Origin: Maritimibacter sp. HL-12
Lineage (GTDB): Bacteria; Pseudomonadota; Alphaproteobacteria; Rhodobacterales; Rhodobacteraceae
Direction of reading: 5' to 3'
DNA length: 64,000 nucleotides
Assembly: GCF_900177545.1 (NCBI RefSeq)
Contig: NZ_FXBQ01000001.1
Coordinates: 868,001 to 932,000 of the forward strand
Position numbers and translations under genes: made by a program. Shown here one piece after another: positions 8,229 to 16,015 of the stretch (its first letter is position 1; each line of letters starts with the position of its first letter). Below the pieces are notes generated by a model. The model ran no database searches, was not told the DNA's origin, and worked only from the letters and a program-made list of their open reading frames with translations.

Positions 8229-9238
8229 GCCGTTTCGAGAAGCGAAAGCTTCTCGTGCAACCGGTGACACGCAGCGCGATGCCCGCCGCCAAGATCCTCC
8301 GATATCGGGGCCTCGGAACGACAGCGGTCTACGGCAAGCGGACAGCGGGTGTGGAACTTGCATCCCGACGGCGGATCGAGCGGCGAGGGAAGATCACCGG
8401 TCAGGCGCACGCGTTGGGCATGGCCCGGATGGTCGACATCGGGCACCGCCGACATCAGGCTTTGCGTATAGGGATGGCGCGGGGCGGACAGCACCGCGTC
8501 GACCGGCCCCATTTCCACGATCTCGCCAAGATACATCACCGCAACCCGGTCGGCGAGGTAGCCAATCACCGAGATATCGTGCGAAATGAACAGGTAGGTC
8601 AGCCCCATCTCGCGTTTGAGTTCCAGCAGAAGCTCGATGATCTGGGCCTGGATGGAAACGTCGAGAGCCGACACGGGCTCATCGCAGACAATGAAGTCCG
8701 GGTTGGAAATCAAGGCCCGGGCGATTCCGATACGCTGCCTTTGCCCACCCGAAAACTGGTGCGGATATCGATCGAGCTGGTTTGCTTTCAGACCGATCCG
8801 CTCGATGATCGCGATCACCTTGGCGCGCAAGTCATCGGCTGAAGTAGCGAGGTCATGCAGCTTGAGCGGCAGCCCCACGATTTCGGCCACCGTCCGGCGC
8901 GGATTGAGCGAGGCATAGGGATCCTGAAAGATGATCTGCATCCGGCGACGGATGTCTTTCAACGCCATTGGATCGAGCGTCGTAACCTCCTGGCCGTCGA
9001 AGGTCACCCGGCCCGAGGTTGGCTCGTGCAGGCGCAGGATTGCGCGGCCAAGGGTGGATTTTCCGCAGCCGCTTTCTCCGATCAAACCAAGGATTTCGCC
9101 CTTCCGAACCTCGAGGCTTACATCACTCACCGCCCGCACCACACTTGGCTTCTCGCGCGCGAGGCGCTGGGCGAGGCTGAGGCGGCCAACATAATGCTTC
9201 GTGAGGTTCTCGACTTTCAGAAGCGGTTCGGTGCTCAT
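8225..9238 (-). CDS. Oligopeptide-type ABC transporter ATP-binding protein (DppF/OppF-like)
   Basis: A 337-residue nucleotide-binding subunit with Walker A GESGCGKST, signature FSGGQRQRIGIARAL, Walker B FIVCDEP and D-loop SALD. It also has the C-terminal oligopeptide-binding-type tail with clustered cysteines (SGCKFHTRCPLAVDRC) found in Dpp/Opp ATPases and often holding an Fe-S cluster. It pairs with the DppD-like ATPase to drive import. The gene overlaps both neighbours by 4 bp, so the whole set is translationally coupled. Confidence 0.93.
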   Translation of the reverse strand: MSTEPLLKVENLTKHYVGRLSLAQRLAREKPSVVRAVSDVSLEVRKGEILGLIGESGCGKSTLGRAILRLHEPTSGRVTFDGQEVTTLDPMALKDIRRRMQIIFQDPYASLNPRRTVAEIVGLPLKLHDLATSADDLRAKVIAIIERIGLKANQLDRYPHQFSGGQRQRIGIARALISNPDFIVCDEPVSALDVSIQAQIIELLLELKREMGLTYLFISHDISVIGYLADRVAVMYLGEIVEMGPVDAVLSAPRHPYTQSLMSAVPDVDHPGHAQRVRLTGDLPSPLDPPSGCKFHTRCPLAVDRCRSEAPISEDLGGGHRAACHRLHEKLSLLETA

Positions 9239-10227
9239 TGGGTGTCCTCCCCGGCCAGAATGCAGCGCGCCTTGCGGTGCGGGCCAACCTGCCGCACGGC
9301 AATTGGCGTCAGGCAGGCATCGGTGCGGTCAGCGCAACGCGAGTAGAAGCGGCATTGCGCGGGCAGATCGATCAGGTCGGGCACCTGCCCCTCGATCGGG
9401 TGGATCGGCTGGCCGCGCAGCGCGAGGCGCGGAATCGAGCCAAGCAGACCGCGTGTATAAGGGTGGCTCGGCGACCCGATCACCTCGGTCGTCGGCCCTT
9501 CTTCCACCACCTGCCCCGCATACATGACCATGACCCGATCGCAATGCTCGGCCACCACACCGAGATCATGCGTGATCAGAACCACGCTCATCCCGAGTTT
9601 CGCGCGAATGTCGGAGATCAACTCCAAAACCTGTGCCTGGATCGTGACATCGAGCGCGGTCGTCGGCTCGTCGGCAATCAGGAGTTTCGGCCGACAGGCA
9701 AGTGCAATCGCGATCATGATACGCTGACGCATACCGCCGGAAAACTCATGCGGATACTGCGAAAGCCGACTGTCCGGAGACGGGATGCCCACGAGGCCCA
9801 GGATTTCGGCTGAACGCTCGCGGATGGCGCGGGTGCGGGCCCTGCGACCGCGCGGCAGGGTCTCGTCGTGGGCTTCGAGCACTTCGGCCAGTTGAACGCC
9901 AACGGTGAGCGCCGGGTTGAGCGCCGTCAGCGCGTCCTGCATCGTCATCGCGATATCGCGCCCGCGCACCGCGCGCAGCTCCTTTTGCGAGAGTTTGCGC
10001 AGGTCGCGGCCATCGAAAAGGATCTCGCCCGCGTCGATCCGGCCGGGCGAACGCACCAGTCCCATCACCGAGGCAAAGGTCACGCTCTTGCCAGACCCGG
10101 ATTCCCCGACGATCCCGAGGCACTCGCCACGGCGAACCTCCACGTCCACGCCATCGACGGCACAGACGGTGCCGGCGCGGGTTTCGAAAACCGTCCGCAG
10201 GCCCTTGACGTCAAGCAGCGCGCTCAT
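9235..10227 (-). CDS. Oligopeptide-type ABC transporter ATP-binding protein (DppD/OppD-like)
   Basis: A 330-residue ATPase with Walker A GESGSGKS, signature FSGGMRQRIMIAIAL, Walker B LLIADEP with D-loop TALD, the switch histidine in LITHDLGVVAEHCD, and a CRFYSRCADRTDAC tail. GMRQR is typical of the D-type partner and GQRQR of the F-type, so the pair is a heterodimer. It overlaps the permease gene by 4 bp. The substrate cannot be read from this subunit. Confidence 0.93.
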   Translation of the reverse strand: MSALLDVKGLRTVFETRAGTVCAVDGVDVEVRRGECLGIVGESGSGKSVTFASVMGLVRSPGRIDAGEILFDGRDLRKLSQKELRAVRGRDIAMTMQDALTALNPALTVGVQLAEVLEAHDETLPRGRRARTRAIRERSAEILGLVGIPSPDSRLSQYPHEFSGGMRQRIMIAIALACRPKLLIADEPTTALDVTIQAQVLELISDIRAKLGMSVVLITHDLGVVAEHCDRVMVMYAGQVVEEGPTTEVIGSPSHPYTRGLLGSIPRLALRGQPIHPIEGQVPDLIDLPAQCRFYSRCADRTDACLTPIAVRQVGPHRKARCILAGEDTQ

Positions 10228-11114
10228 TCGTGAAACCTCGGGTCAAAGGCATCTCGCAGGCCTTGGCCTGCCACGTTGATCGCGAGCACGAGCAGCAGGA
10301 TCGCGAGGCCCGGGAATGTGGACACCCACCAGGATTCGAGGATGAAGGCCCGGCCATCGGACACCATCGACCCCCAGGACGCGGTCGGCGGCTGCACGCC
10401 AAGCCCGAGGAACGAGAGTGACGCCTCGAGGATGATCACATGCGCCATGCGGATTGTGGACACCACGACCACGGGCGACAGGATATTGGGAAGGATCTCC
10501 TTGATCATGATATGCTTGCGCGACGCACCCAGGGCACGCGCTGCCTCGACGTATTCCTGCTCACGCGTCGCGAGGGTTTCGCCCCGGACCACGCGGCAGG
10601 GGATCACCCATTCCTTGTACGCCAAGGCGAGAATGATGTTGATCAGACCCGGCCCCATCATGGCCATGAGGCCGATGGCGAAAATCAGGTAGGGAAATCC
10701 AAGCAGGATATCGACGAGCCGCGAGATCACCACATCGACCCAGCCGCGCAGGTAGCCTGCTGACAGTCCGGCGATGATCCCGATGGTTGTCGCGACGAGG
10801 ATCACGGCAGCCCCGATGAAGATCGAGATGCGCGCGCCATAGATGATGCGAGAGAGGATATCGCGCCCGAGTTGGTCGCATCCGAGCAGATAGCTCCACT
10901 CTCCCCCCTCGACCCATGCCGGCGGTTGCAACCGGCGGAACAGATCGGTTGTGTTCGGGTCGTGCGGTGCAATCAAGGGCGCGAAGATCGCGAGCAGGAT
11001 GAACAGAAAGACCACGGCAGTGCTGGCCACGGCAAGCCGGTTGCCCATGAAGTTGCGCAGGTTCTGCTGGAAGATCGTTTCCGGCGGGCGGGAGATTTCC
11101 GCGACGTTCGTCAT
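10224..11114 (-). CDS. Oligopeptide-type ABC transporter permease (DppC-like)
   Basis: A 296-residue inner-membrane permease of the DppC/OppC type. It has an N-terminal transmembrane helix (LAVASTAVVFLFILLAIFAP), a periplasmic loop with LLGCDQLGRDILSRIIYGAR, which is a hallmark of these permeases, and the EAARALGASRKHIMIKEILP coupling helix that docks on the ATPases. About six membrane segments are expected. It overlaps both adjacent genes by 4 bp. Confidence 0.93.
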   Translation of the reverse strand: MTNVAEISRPPETIFQQNLRNFMGNRLAVASTAVVFLFILLAIFAPLIAPHDPNTTDLFRRLQPPAWVEGGEWSYLLGCDQLGRDILSRIIYGARISIFIGAAVILVATTIGIIAGLSAGYLRGWVDVVISRLVDILLGFPYLIFAIGLMAMMGPGLINIILALAYKEWVIPCRVVRGETLATREQEYVEAARALGASRKHIMIKEILPNILSPVVVVSTIRMAHVIILEASLSFLGLGVQPPTASWGSMVSDGRAFILESWWVSTFPGLAILLLVLAINVAGQGLRDAFDPRFHE

Positions 11115-12118
11115 AGCTTAACCTTCGGGTTGAGCACGGTGTAGAGGATGTCGGCGAAGAAGTTCAGCAGCACGTAGGTGACCGCGTAGAGCAGCACGGC
11201 GGCCTGAACGAGCGGGTAATTGCGCAGGAAGATGCTCTCCACCACGAGGCGGCCGAGCCCCGGCCAGCCGAATACCGTCTCGACGATCATGTTGCCGCCC
11301 AGAAGCGAGCCGGTTTCGATCGCGGCGACAGAGACCGTCGGGATCAGCGCGTTTTTCAGCGCATGGCGAAACAGAACCCGGCGGCGCGAAAGGCCCTTGG
11401 CCTCGGCAAAGGTGACGTAATCCTGCTGCAGAACCTCGAGCATCGAGCTGCGCGTGACTCGCATCAGGATTGCCGTCATCGGCAAGCCAAGCGTAATCGC
11501 GGGCAATACGATGTGTGACAGAGCATCGAGGAAAGCATCGGGCCGCCCGCGCAGCAGCGTATCGATCAGGAGGAAATGCGTTATCGGCGCGATCTCGCTT
11601 GCATATCCGATCCTCCCGGCGACGGGCAGGATGTTCAGGTGCACCGCGAACAACATCAACAAAAGAATGCCGAACCAGAAACCGGGCAGTGATACCCCGA
11701 GGAGCGAAATAACCGTGGCGATCCGGTCGAAGATCGAGTTCTTGCGGATCGCCGCGAGCACGCCGAGCGGGATCGAGGTGACCAGCGCGAAGATCAGCGC
11801 CACGAGACTTAGTTCGATCGTGGCCGGCAAGCGTTCAGCGATCACCTCCGACACGGGTCGGCGATGGTAGAAGCTTTCGCCGAAGTCGCCCTGAACCGCA
11901 TTTCCGACGAAGACGAAGAACCGTTCGAGCATCGGACGATCCAGGCCAAGGTCGCGGCGCAGCGCCGACTCCTGTTCGGGTGTGATCGCCTGGTCCCCGA
12001 TCATGATCTGAACCGGGTCGCCCGGGGTCAGTGCCATCATGATGAACACGATCACACTGACCCCGAGGAGGACGGGCACGAGATGAAGCACCCTTTCGAG
12101 AAACTTACCAAAGCCCAT
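11111..12118 (-). CDS. Oligopeptide-type ABC transporter permease (DppB-like)
   Basis: A 335-residue permease of the DppB/OppB type. The first helix is followed by MALTPGDPVQIMIGDQA, which is characteristic. Later come RRPVSEVIAERLPATIELS and the FAEAKGLSRRRVLFRHALKN coupling region, then an ETVFGWPGLGRLVVE loop before the last helix. It is the first permease after the binding-protein gene, 29 bp downstream of it, and its own stop overlaps the DppC-like start. Confidence 0.93.
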   Translation of the reverse strand: MGFGKFLERVLHLVPVLLGVSVIVFIMMALTPGDPVQIMIGDQAITPEQESALRRDLGLDRPMLERFFVFVGNAVQGDFGESFYHRRPVSEVIAERLPATIELSLVALIFALVTSIPLGVLAAIRKNSIFDRIATVISLLGVSLPGFWFGILLLMLFAVHLNILPVAGRIGYASEIAPITHFLLIDTLLRGRPDAFLDALSHIVLPAITLGLPMTAILMRVTRSSMLEVLQQDYVTFAEAKGLSRRRVLFRHALKNALIPTVSVAAIETGSLLGGNMIVETVFGWPGLGRLVVESIFLRNYPLVQAAVLLYAVTYVLLNFFADILYTVLNPKVKL

Positions 12119-12147
12119 GACCGTCCCCTCCGCGAGTATACCCTGGT

Positions 12148-13683
12148 TCAGTCGACACAGGCATCGTGCAGGTTGATCCGGCTGTCAGCGCTCGGCTTCC
12201 AGCCCGAGAGGCGCTTCGACACCCCATAGATATCCTGCGGCACCCAAAGGTAGACGTAGGGCAGATCGCGGTTCACGATCAGCTCAGCCTCGCGATACAT
12301 CTCGGCGCGCTTTTCAGTGTCGAGTTCAACCGCGGCCGCGTCGAGGAGCGCGTCGAGTTCCGGGTTCGCATAGCCAGCCGAGTTGCCGCGATCATTGGTG
12401 CGGTGCGTCGGCGTGAAGATGTCAAACGGATCGAGCGAGCCGTTGCCCCAGGAAGAAAAGTACATGTCGCCGCTCTTCGGCTCACCTTTGGTGCGCCATT
12501 TGTTGGACAGTTGCGCGCCCTCGCCCACGGCGACGGATGTCTTGATACCCGCATTGGTGAGCAGTGAGGCAATCGCTTCGGCGGTGTCCTTGAATGCGCC
12601 TTCGACGTCCATGGTCACCTCGATGCCGTCCGGGTAGCCGGCCTCGGCCAACAGGGCCTTGGATTTTTCGGGATCGTAGTCGTAGCTCGGCAACTCGCTG
12701 GAACCAAAGGCATCGGGCGAGAGGATACCATCGATGCTCGCCGCGTTGCCACCAAGAATACGGTCGATGATCAGATCCTTGTCGATGGCGTGGGCGACGG
12801 CCTGGCGCACCTTCGGATCATCGAAGTGCTCACCTTCCATGTTCATCGCGATGAAGAAGCTGCGCGTGCCGTTCACCGTCATGACGTCGGTGTTGGGGTT
12901 GTTTTTCACCTGTTCGATCGAAAAGGTCGGAAGCTCGTTTATGATATCGACATCGCCCGACAGAAGCGCGGCAACGCGCGAGGCGGTCTCGGGGATGATC
13001 TTGAAGATCACGCGGTCGACGCAGGCCGGGCCGACGGGCTCGATGTCGGTCGCGCCGCCATAGTAGTCGTCGAACCGCTCCATGATGATCGAGTCGCCCT
13101 TGCGCCATTCGACGAGCTTGAACGGACCGGTGCCGTTCACCTGCGTCGCGAGGCCTTCTGTGCCGACCTCTTCGACGAAGGCCTTGGAGACGACCTCCTG
13201 GAAGGGCAGCATGGCCGGAAGGATGGGCCAAGGCTCCGACAGGTTGATCCGCACGGTATCACCATCGACGATCTCCACCGATTCCAGCGGACCGAGAAGG
13301 CTTTTTCGCGGGCTGGTCTGGTCATTGCCCATCGCGCCTTCAACGGTCAGGCGGTCGAGCGTGAACTTGACGTCTTCCGCCGTGAGATCGCTGCCGTCAT
13401 GGAATTTGATACCGCTGCGGATCTTGAAGTCGTAGACGGAGGGCGAAACCTGGGTAAAGGACTCCGCGATTTCCGGCACCACGTTCATCTCGGAATCGCG
13501 CGTGAGGATGCCGTCATACATGTTGCGGATGATTGTTTCGGTTTCGCGCTTGCGATGATTTGCCGGGTCGAGGGTATCTGCATCAAGCGTGAAGCCAATC
13601 GTCAGATCGGCGGCATGCACCGCCGGAGCCGCGGTTGCCAAGGCAACCACCGACGCCAGCACTGCGCGGTGTATCTTGTTCAT
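12148..13683 (-). CDS. ABC transporter periplasmic substrate-binding protein (SBP_bac_5 family)
   Basis: A 511-residue extracytoplasmic binding protein with a Sec signal peptide (MNKIHRAVLASVVALATAAP, likely cleaved after AVHA). It shows the SBP_bac_5 signature FTLDADTLDPANHRK, NMYDGILTRD, then VRQAVAHAIDKDLIID and DPEKSKALLAEAGYPDG. The family binds di- or oligopeptides, opines, glutathione, nickel or other solutes, so the ligand is open. It is the first gene of the sigma-54-controlled operon, with a predicted leader of about 65 nt containing a hairpin. Confidence 0.93.
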   Translation of the reverse strand: MNKIHRAVLASVVALATAAPAVHAADLTIGFTLDADTLDPANHRKRETETIIRNMYDGILTRDSEMNVVPEIAESFTQVSPSVYDFKIRSGIKFHDGSDLTAEDVKFTLDRLTVEGAMGNDQTSPRKSLLGPLESVEIVDGDTVRINLSEPWPILPAMLPFQEVVSKAFVEEVGTEGLATQVNGTGPFKLVEWRKGDSIIMERFDDYYGGATDIEPVGPACVDRVIFKIIPETASRVAALLSGDVDIINELPTFSIEQVKNNPNTDVMTVNGTRSFFIAMNMEGEHFDDPKVRQAVAHAIDKDLIIDRILGGNAASIDGILSPDAFGSSELPSYDYDPEKSKALLAEAGYPDGIEVTMDVEGAFKDTAEAIASLLTNAGIKTSVAVGEGAQLSNKWRTKGEPKSGDMYFSSWGNGSLDPFDIFTPTHRTNDRGNSAGYANPELDALLDAAAVELDTEKRAEMYREAELIVNRDLPYVYLWVPQDIYGVSKRLSGWKPSADSRINLHDACVD

Positions 13684-13730
13684 CTAACTGTCTCCCTGTT
13701 TTGACTGACGCTGTCGGCGCCTTGTCGACT

Positions 13731-13750
13731 GTGCCCACCGAAGCGGGCAC
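13731..13750. promoter_or_regulatory. Hairpin at the predicted 5' end of the importer mRNA
   Basis: GTGCCC-N8-GGGCAC is a perfect inverted repeat whose outer edge coincides with the transcript start expected from the sigma-54 promoter (about 13749). It could be a 5' stabilising stem-loop or an operator at +1; the sequence alone does not decide. Confidence 0.45.
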
Positions 13751-13758
13751 TTTCTTAC

Positions 13759-13775
13759 ATGCAATATTGATGCCA
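13759..13775 (-). promoter_or_regulatory. Sigma-54 (-24/-12) promoter for the importer operon
   Basis: The minus strand reads TGGCATCAATATTGCAT. It has an intact -24 GG, -12 GC and TTGCA, correct spacing, and the same TGGCAT and TGCAT blocks as the promoter at 5991-6007. It lies about 75 bp upstream of the binding-protein start codon. Confidence 0.85.
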
Positions 13776-13868
13776 TGCGGCTTTGTGAATGTAATCATGG
13801 GAATTATTCAGTACTTTCTGTGCTTTACACTGCAGGAATTCGGATCGGCATACTGTCCCGTCGCGCGC

Positions 13869-13917
13869 CGCGTGAATCTCACGCGCCTTACGGGTGCTTC
13901 ACGCAGAGCCCTGCGTG
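13869..13917. promoter_or_regulatory. Two adjacent palindromes, probable activator binding sites
   Basis: CGCGTGA-ATC-TCACGCG (13869-13885) and CACGCAG-AGCC-CTGCGTG (13900-13917) are both perfect inverted repeats. They lie about 95 and 125 bp upstream of the -24 element. The first has the same 7-3-7 layout with CGC/GCG ends as the palindrome at 6067. The second could instead be a hairpin terminator for rpoN, whose stop is at 13926, but no T tract follows it on that strand. Confidence 0.6.
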
Positions 13918-13925
13918 TACAATGG

Positions 13926-15263
13926 TCATGGCTTCTTGAGCGCCCTTTGCAACTTGCAGGCTCTCCTTCTTGCCGTGGAACTGGCCAGCCCAAGCTCTAC
14001 GCGATACTTCGTGACGGTGCGCCGGGCGAGGGCGAGACCCTTCTCGTTCAGGTTCCTCGCGATATCCTGGTCACTCAAGGGCGCGTCCTTGTCTTCGGCA
14101 CTGATCATTCGACGGATGTCTTCCCGCACGGCCGCGGCCGAAACCGGGGTTGCCCCGTCACTCTGATTCAGCGCGACACTGAAAAAAGACCGCAGCGGCA
14201 AGATGCCCCGTGGTGTCTCGATATGACGATCGGACGTGATCCGGCTCACCGTGCTCGCATGAACACCTACGGTATCGGCAATATCGGCAAGCCGAAGCGG
14301 CAGAAGCGCCGCGGGGCCCTGCCGCAAGAATCCCTCCTGACGTCGCACGATTTCGGCGGCGACCTTGACCATGGTGCCGTCGCGCCGTTCCGCCGCGCGC
14401 TGGATCGAGCGTGCTTCCTGGAGCAGCTCGCGCTCCTGCACAGTCAGGCTGCCGCTCGTCGCGATTTCCTCGGCCGACCTGACCCGGATCGCACGGACCA
14501 TGGGATTGCGGACATCCACCACCCACTCGCCTTCTCTTTCGAAAACCGTGAGATCCGGCCTGAGCGAAGGCTCGTTCCGGTCGCCAAACGCAGCACCGGG
14601 CTTGGGATCGAACCTGCGGATTCGGTGCAGGCGGGCCGCGACATCCTCGACGCCGGCATCGCAAATCTCCGCCAGGTGGTCCAGGCGGCCTTCCGCGATC
14701 AACTGGAGGTTTGCGAGCACACCTTCCATGACCGGATCGAACACGTCCGCATCAACAGCCTGCAACCTCAAGCACTCCGCGAGGTTACGCGCAAATAGCC
14801 CTGCGGGCTCGACCTGTTGGAGCTTGTGAAGAACATCTTCTGCTTCCTCAAGCGTGCCTTCGGCTTCTCGCGCGATCTCTTCCAGAGGCTGCCCCAACCA
14901 CCCCGTCGGCTCTATTGCTGCGACCAGGTGCTCGGCAATCTCAAACTCGCGCGGCGTTTTGAGCAGCAAGGGCACCTGCTGCCAGATGTGTTCGAGCAGG
15001 CCTGCGGGCGCGGCGGAGATGTTTTCGATGGAATACCCATCATCCGCACCGGAACCCGGCATGAAGGAAGTGTCGCTTCTGGCCGGCGCACCACCGCCCC
15101 GATCCGAAAGCTGCAGTTCCAGGAACGGGTTCAGGCGGGCGCGAAACAGCAGGAAATCGGAAAACTGTTGGTTCGACATCCCCAAGGCTTCGATGGCCTG
15201 CCGCAGAGACGACGTCAGCTTGATCGACCGCGATTGATGAAGCTGAAACGTGAAACCCTGCAT
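13926..15263 (-). CDS. rpoN: RNA polymerase sigma-54 factor
   Basis: A 445-residue sigma-54. Region I is glutamine/leucine rich (LRQAIEALGMSNQQFSDFL). The core-binding region follows. The helix-turn-helix (DTVGVHASTVSRITSDRHIE) precedes the RpoN box ARRTVTKYR, which recognises -24 promoter DNA. The box differs from the usual ARRTVAKYRE by T for A and V for E at its last position. The usual rpoN neighbours (hpf, ptsN, lptB) are absent and the gene sits next to a sigma-54-controlled importer, so this is probably a second, locally dedicated copy. It is transcribed towards the importer operon. Confidence 0.95.
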   Translation of the reverse strand: MQGFTFQLHQSRSIKLTSSLRQAIEALGMSNQQFSDFLLFRARLNPFLELQLSDRGGGAPARSDTSFMPGSGADDGYSIENISAAPAGLLEHIWQQVPLLLKTPREFEIAEHLVAAIEPTGWLGQPLEEIAREAEGTLEEAEDVLHKLQQVEPAGLFARNLAECLRLQAVDADVFDPVMEGVLANLQLIAEGRLDHLAEICDAGVEDVAARLHRIRRFDPKPGAAFGDRNEPSLRPDLTVFEREGEWVVDVRNPMVRAIRVRSAEEIATSGSLTVQERELLQEARSIQRAAERRDGTMVKVAAEIVRRQEGFLRQGPAALLPLRLADIADTVGVHASTVSRITSDRHIETPRGILPLRSFFSVALNQSDGATPVSAAAVREDIRRMISAEDKDAPLSDQDIARNLNEKGLALARRTVTKYRVELGLASSTARRRACKLQRALKKP

Positions 15264-15439
15264 TCAATGGCACCCTTCGGATTGAGCCTGCCAGCGGCCG
15301 ATGCGGGACTCTACCAGTCTCGGGACGCCCCACCCAGCCCTATGATGGGCGATGGCATTCCCGGCGACCTTGACAGCCGGGAATGCCCGTTCACACGCGG
15401 CTCCGGGAGTGATCGGTCACAGCCCATTTTCAGCCTGGC

Positions 15440-16012
15440 GTTCTCGTTCTCTACTATTCCAGCTATGGCCATGTCCGCGCGCTTGCGCAGGCCGGGGCCG
15501 AAGGCGCGCGCAGCGTGCCCGGCACCCATTTCGATCTGCGGCGGGTGCCTGAAACCGTCCCCGATGCCGTCCGGCAGAAGGCCGGCTTCGCGGCGGATGA
15601 CACGCCCGTTGCCGCGCCGGCAGATCTGGAAGCCTACGACGCCATCATCTTCGGCACCCCGACCCTGTTCGGCATGATGGCCGGGCAGATGAAGTCTTTC
15701 CTCGACCAGGCGGGCGGTCTCTGGGCGCGGAACGCGCGTGTGGGCAAGGTCGCCGCTGTTTTCGCCTCGACGGTCTGCCGGCAGGTCAGTGACCGGCCGG
15801 AGTGTGTCGATATCGACGCGATGCGGATCGCGCCTTTCGACTATCTCCAAGGGATGACGGCCGCGCTGCGCGATCATTGTCCTCGGCTCTGTCTGGGCGG
15901 GGCAGCGGGCCAACCGCCAACGCGCCAGCACGGCCTCGGTGCGGCCGGTCCCGATGCGGGCGAAGACCGACTGAACAAGCTCAGGAAAAGGAATTCCGAA
16001 TGCGCTGTCTGA
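15440..16012 (+). pseudogene. wrbA remnant (NAD(P)H:quinone oxidoreductase)
   Basis: From 15440 the frame reads [12 protein letters not shown], then [21 protein letters not shown], then [20 protein letters not shown] and [10 protein letters not shown]. This is the N-terminal two thirds of a WrbA flavodoxin-like protein, with the FMN phosphate-binding SSYGH. There is no start codon, since a TGA lies in frame just upstream. After KVAAVFAST the similarity stops, and the frame runs on about 70 codons into unrelated sequence. The C-terminal part, including the conserved glycine-rich end, is missing. It is a truncated relic whose open frame ends just short of the RND permease stop. Confidence 0.8.
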
Positions 16013-16015
16013 CCC

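Noticed and set aside
13900-13917. Rho-independent terminator of rpoN
   Set aside because: The hairpin is there, but no T tract follows on the rpoN strand, and the motif resembles the neighbouring palindromes, so an activator site is more likely.
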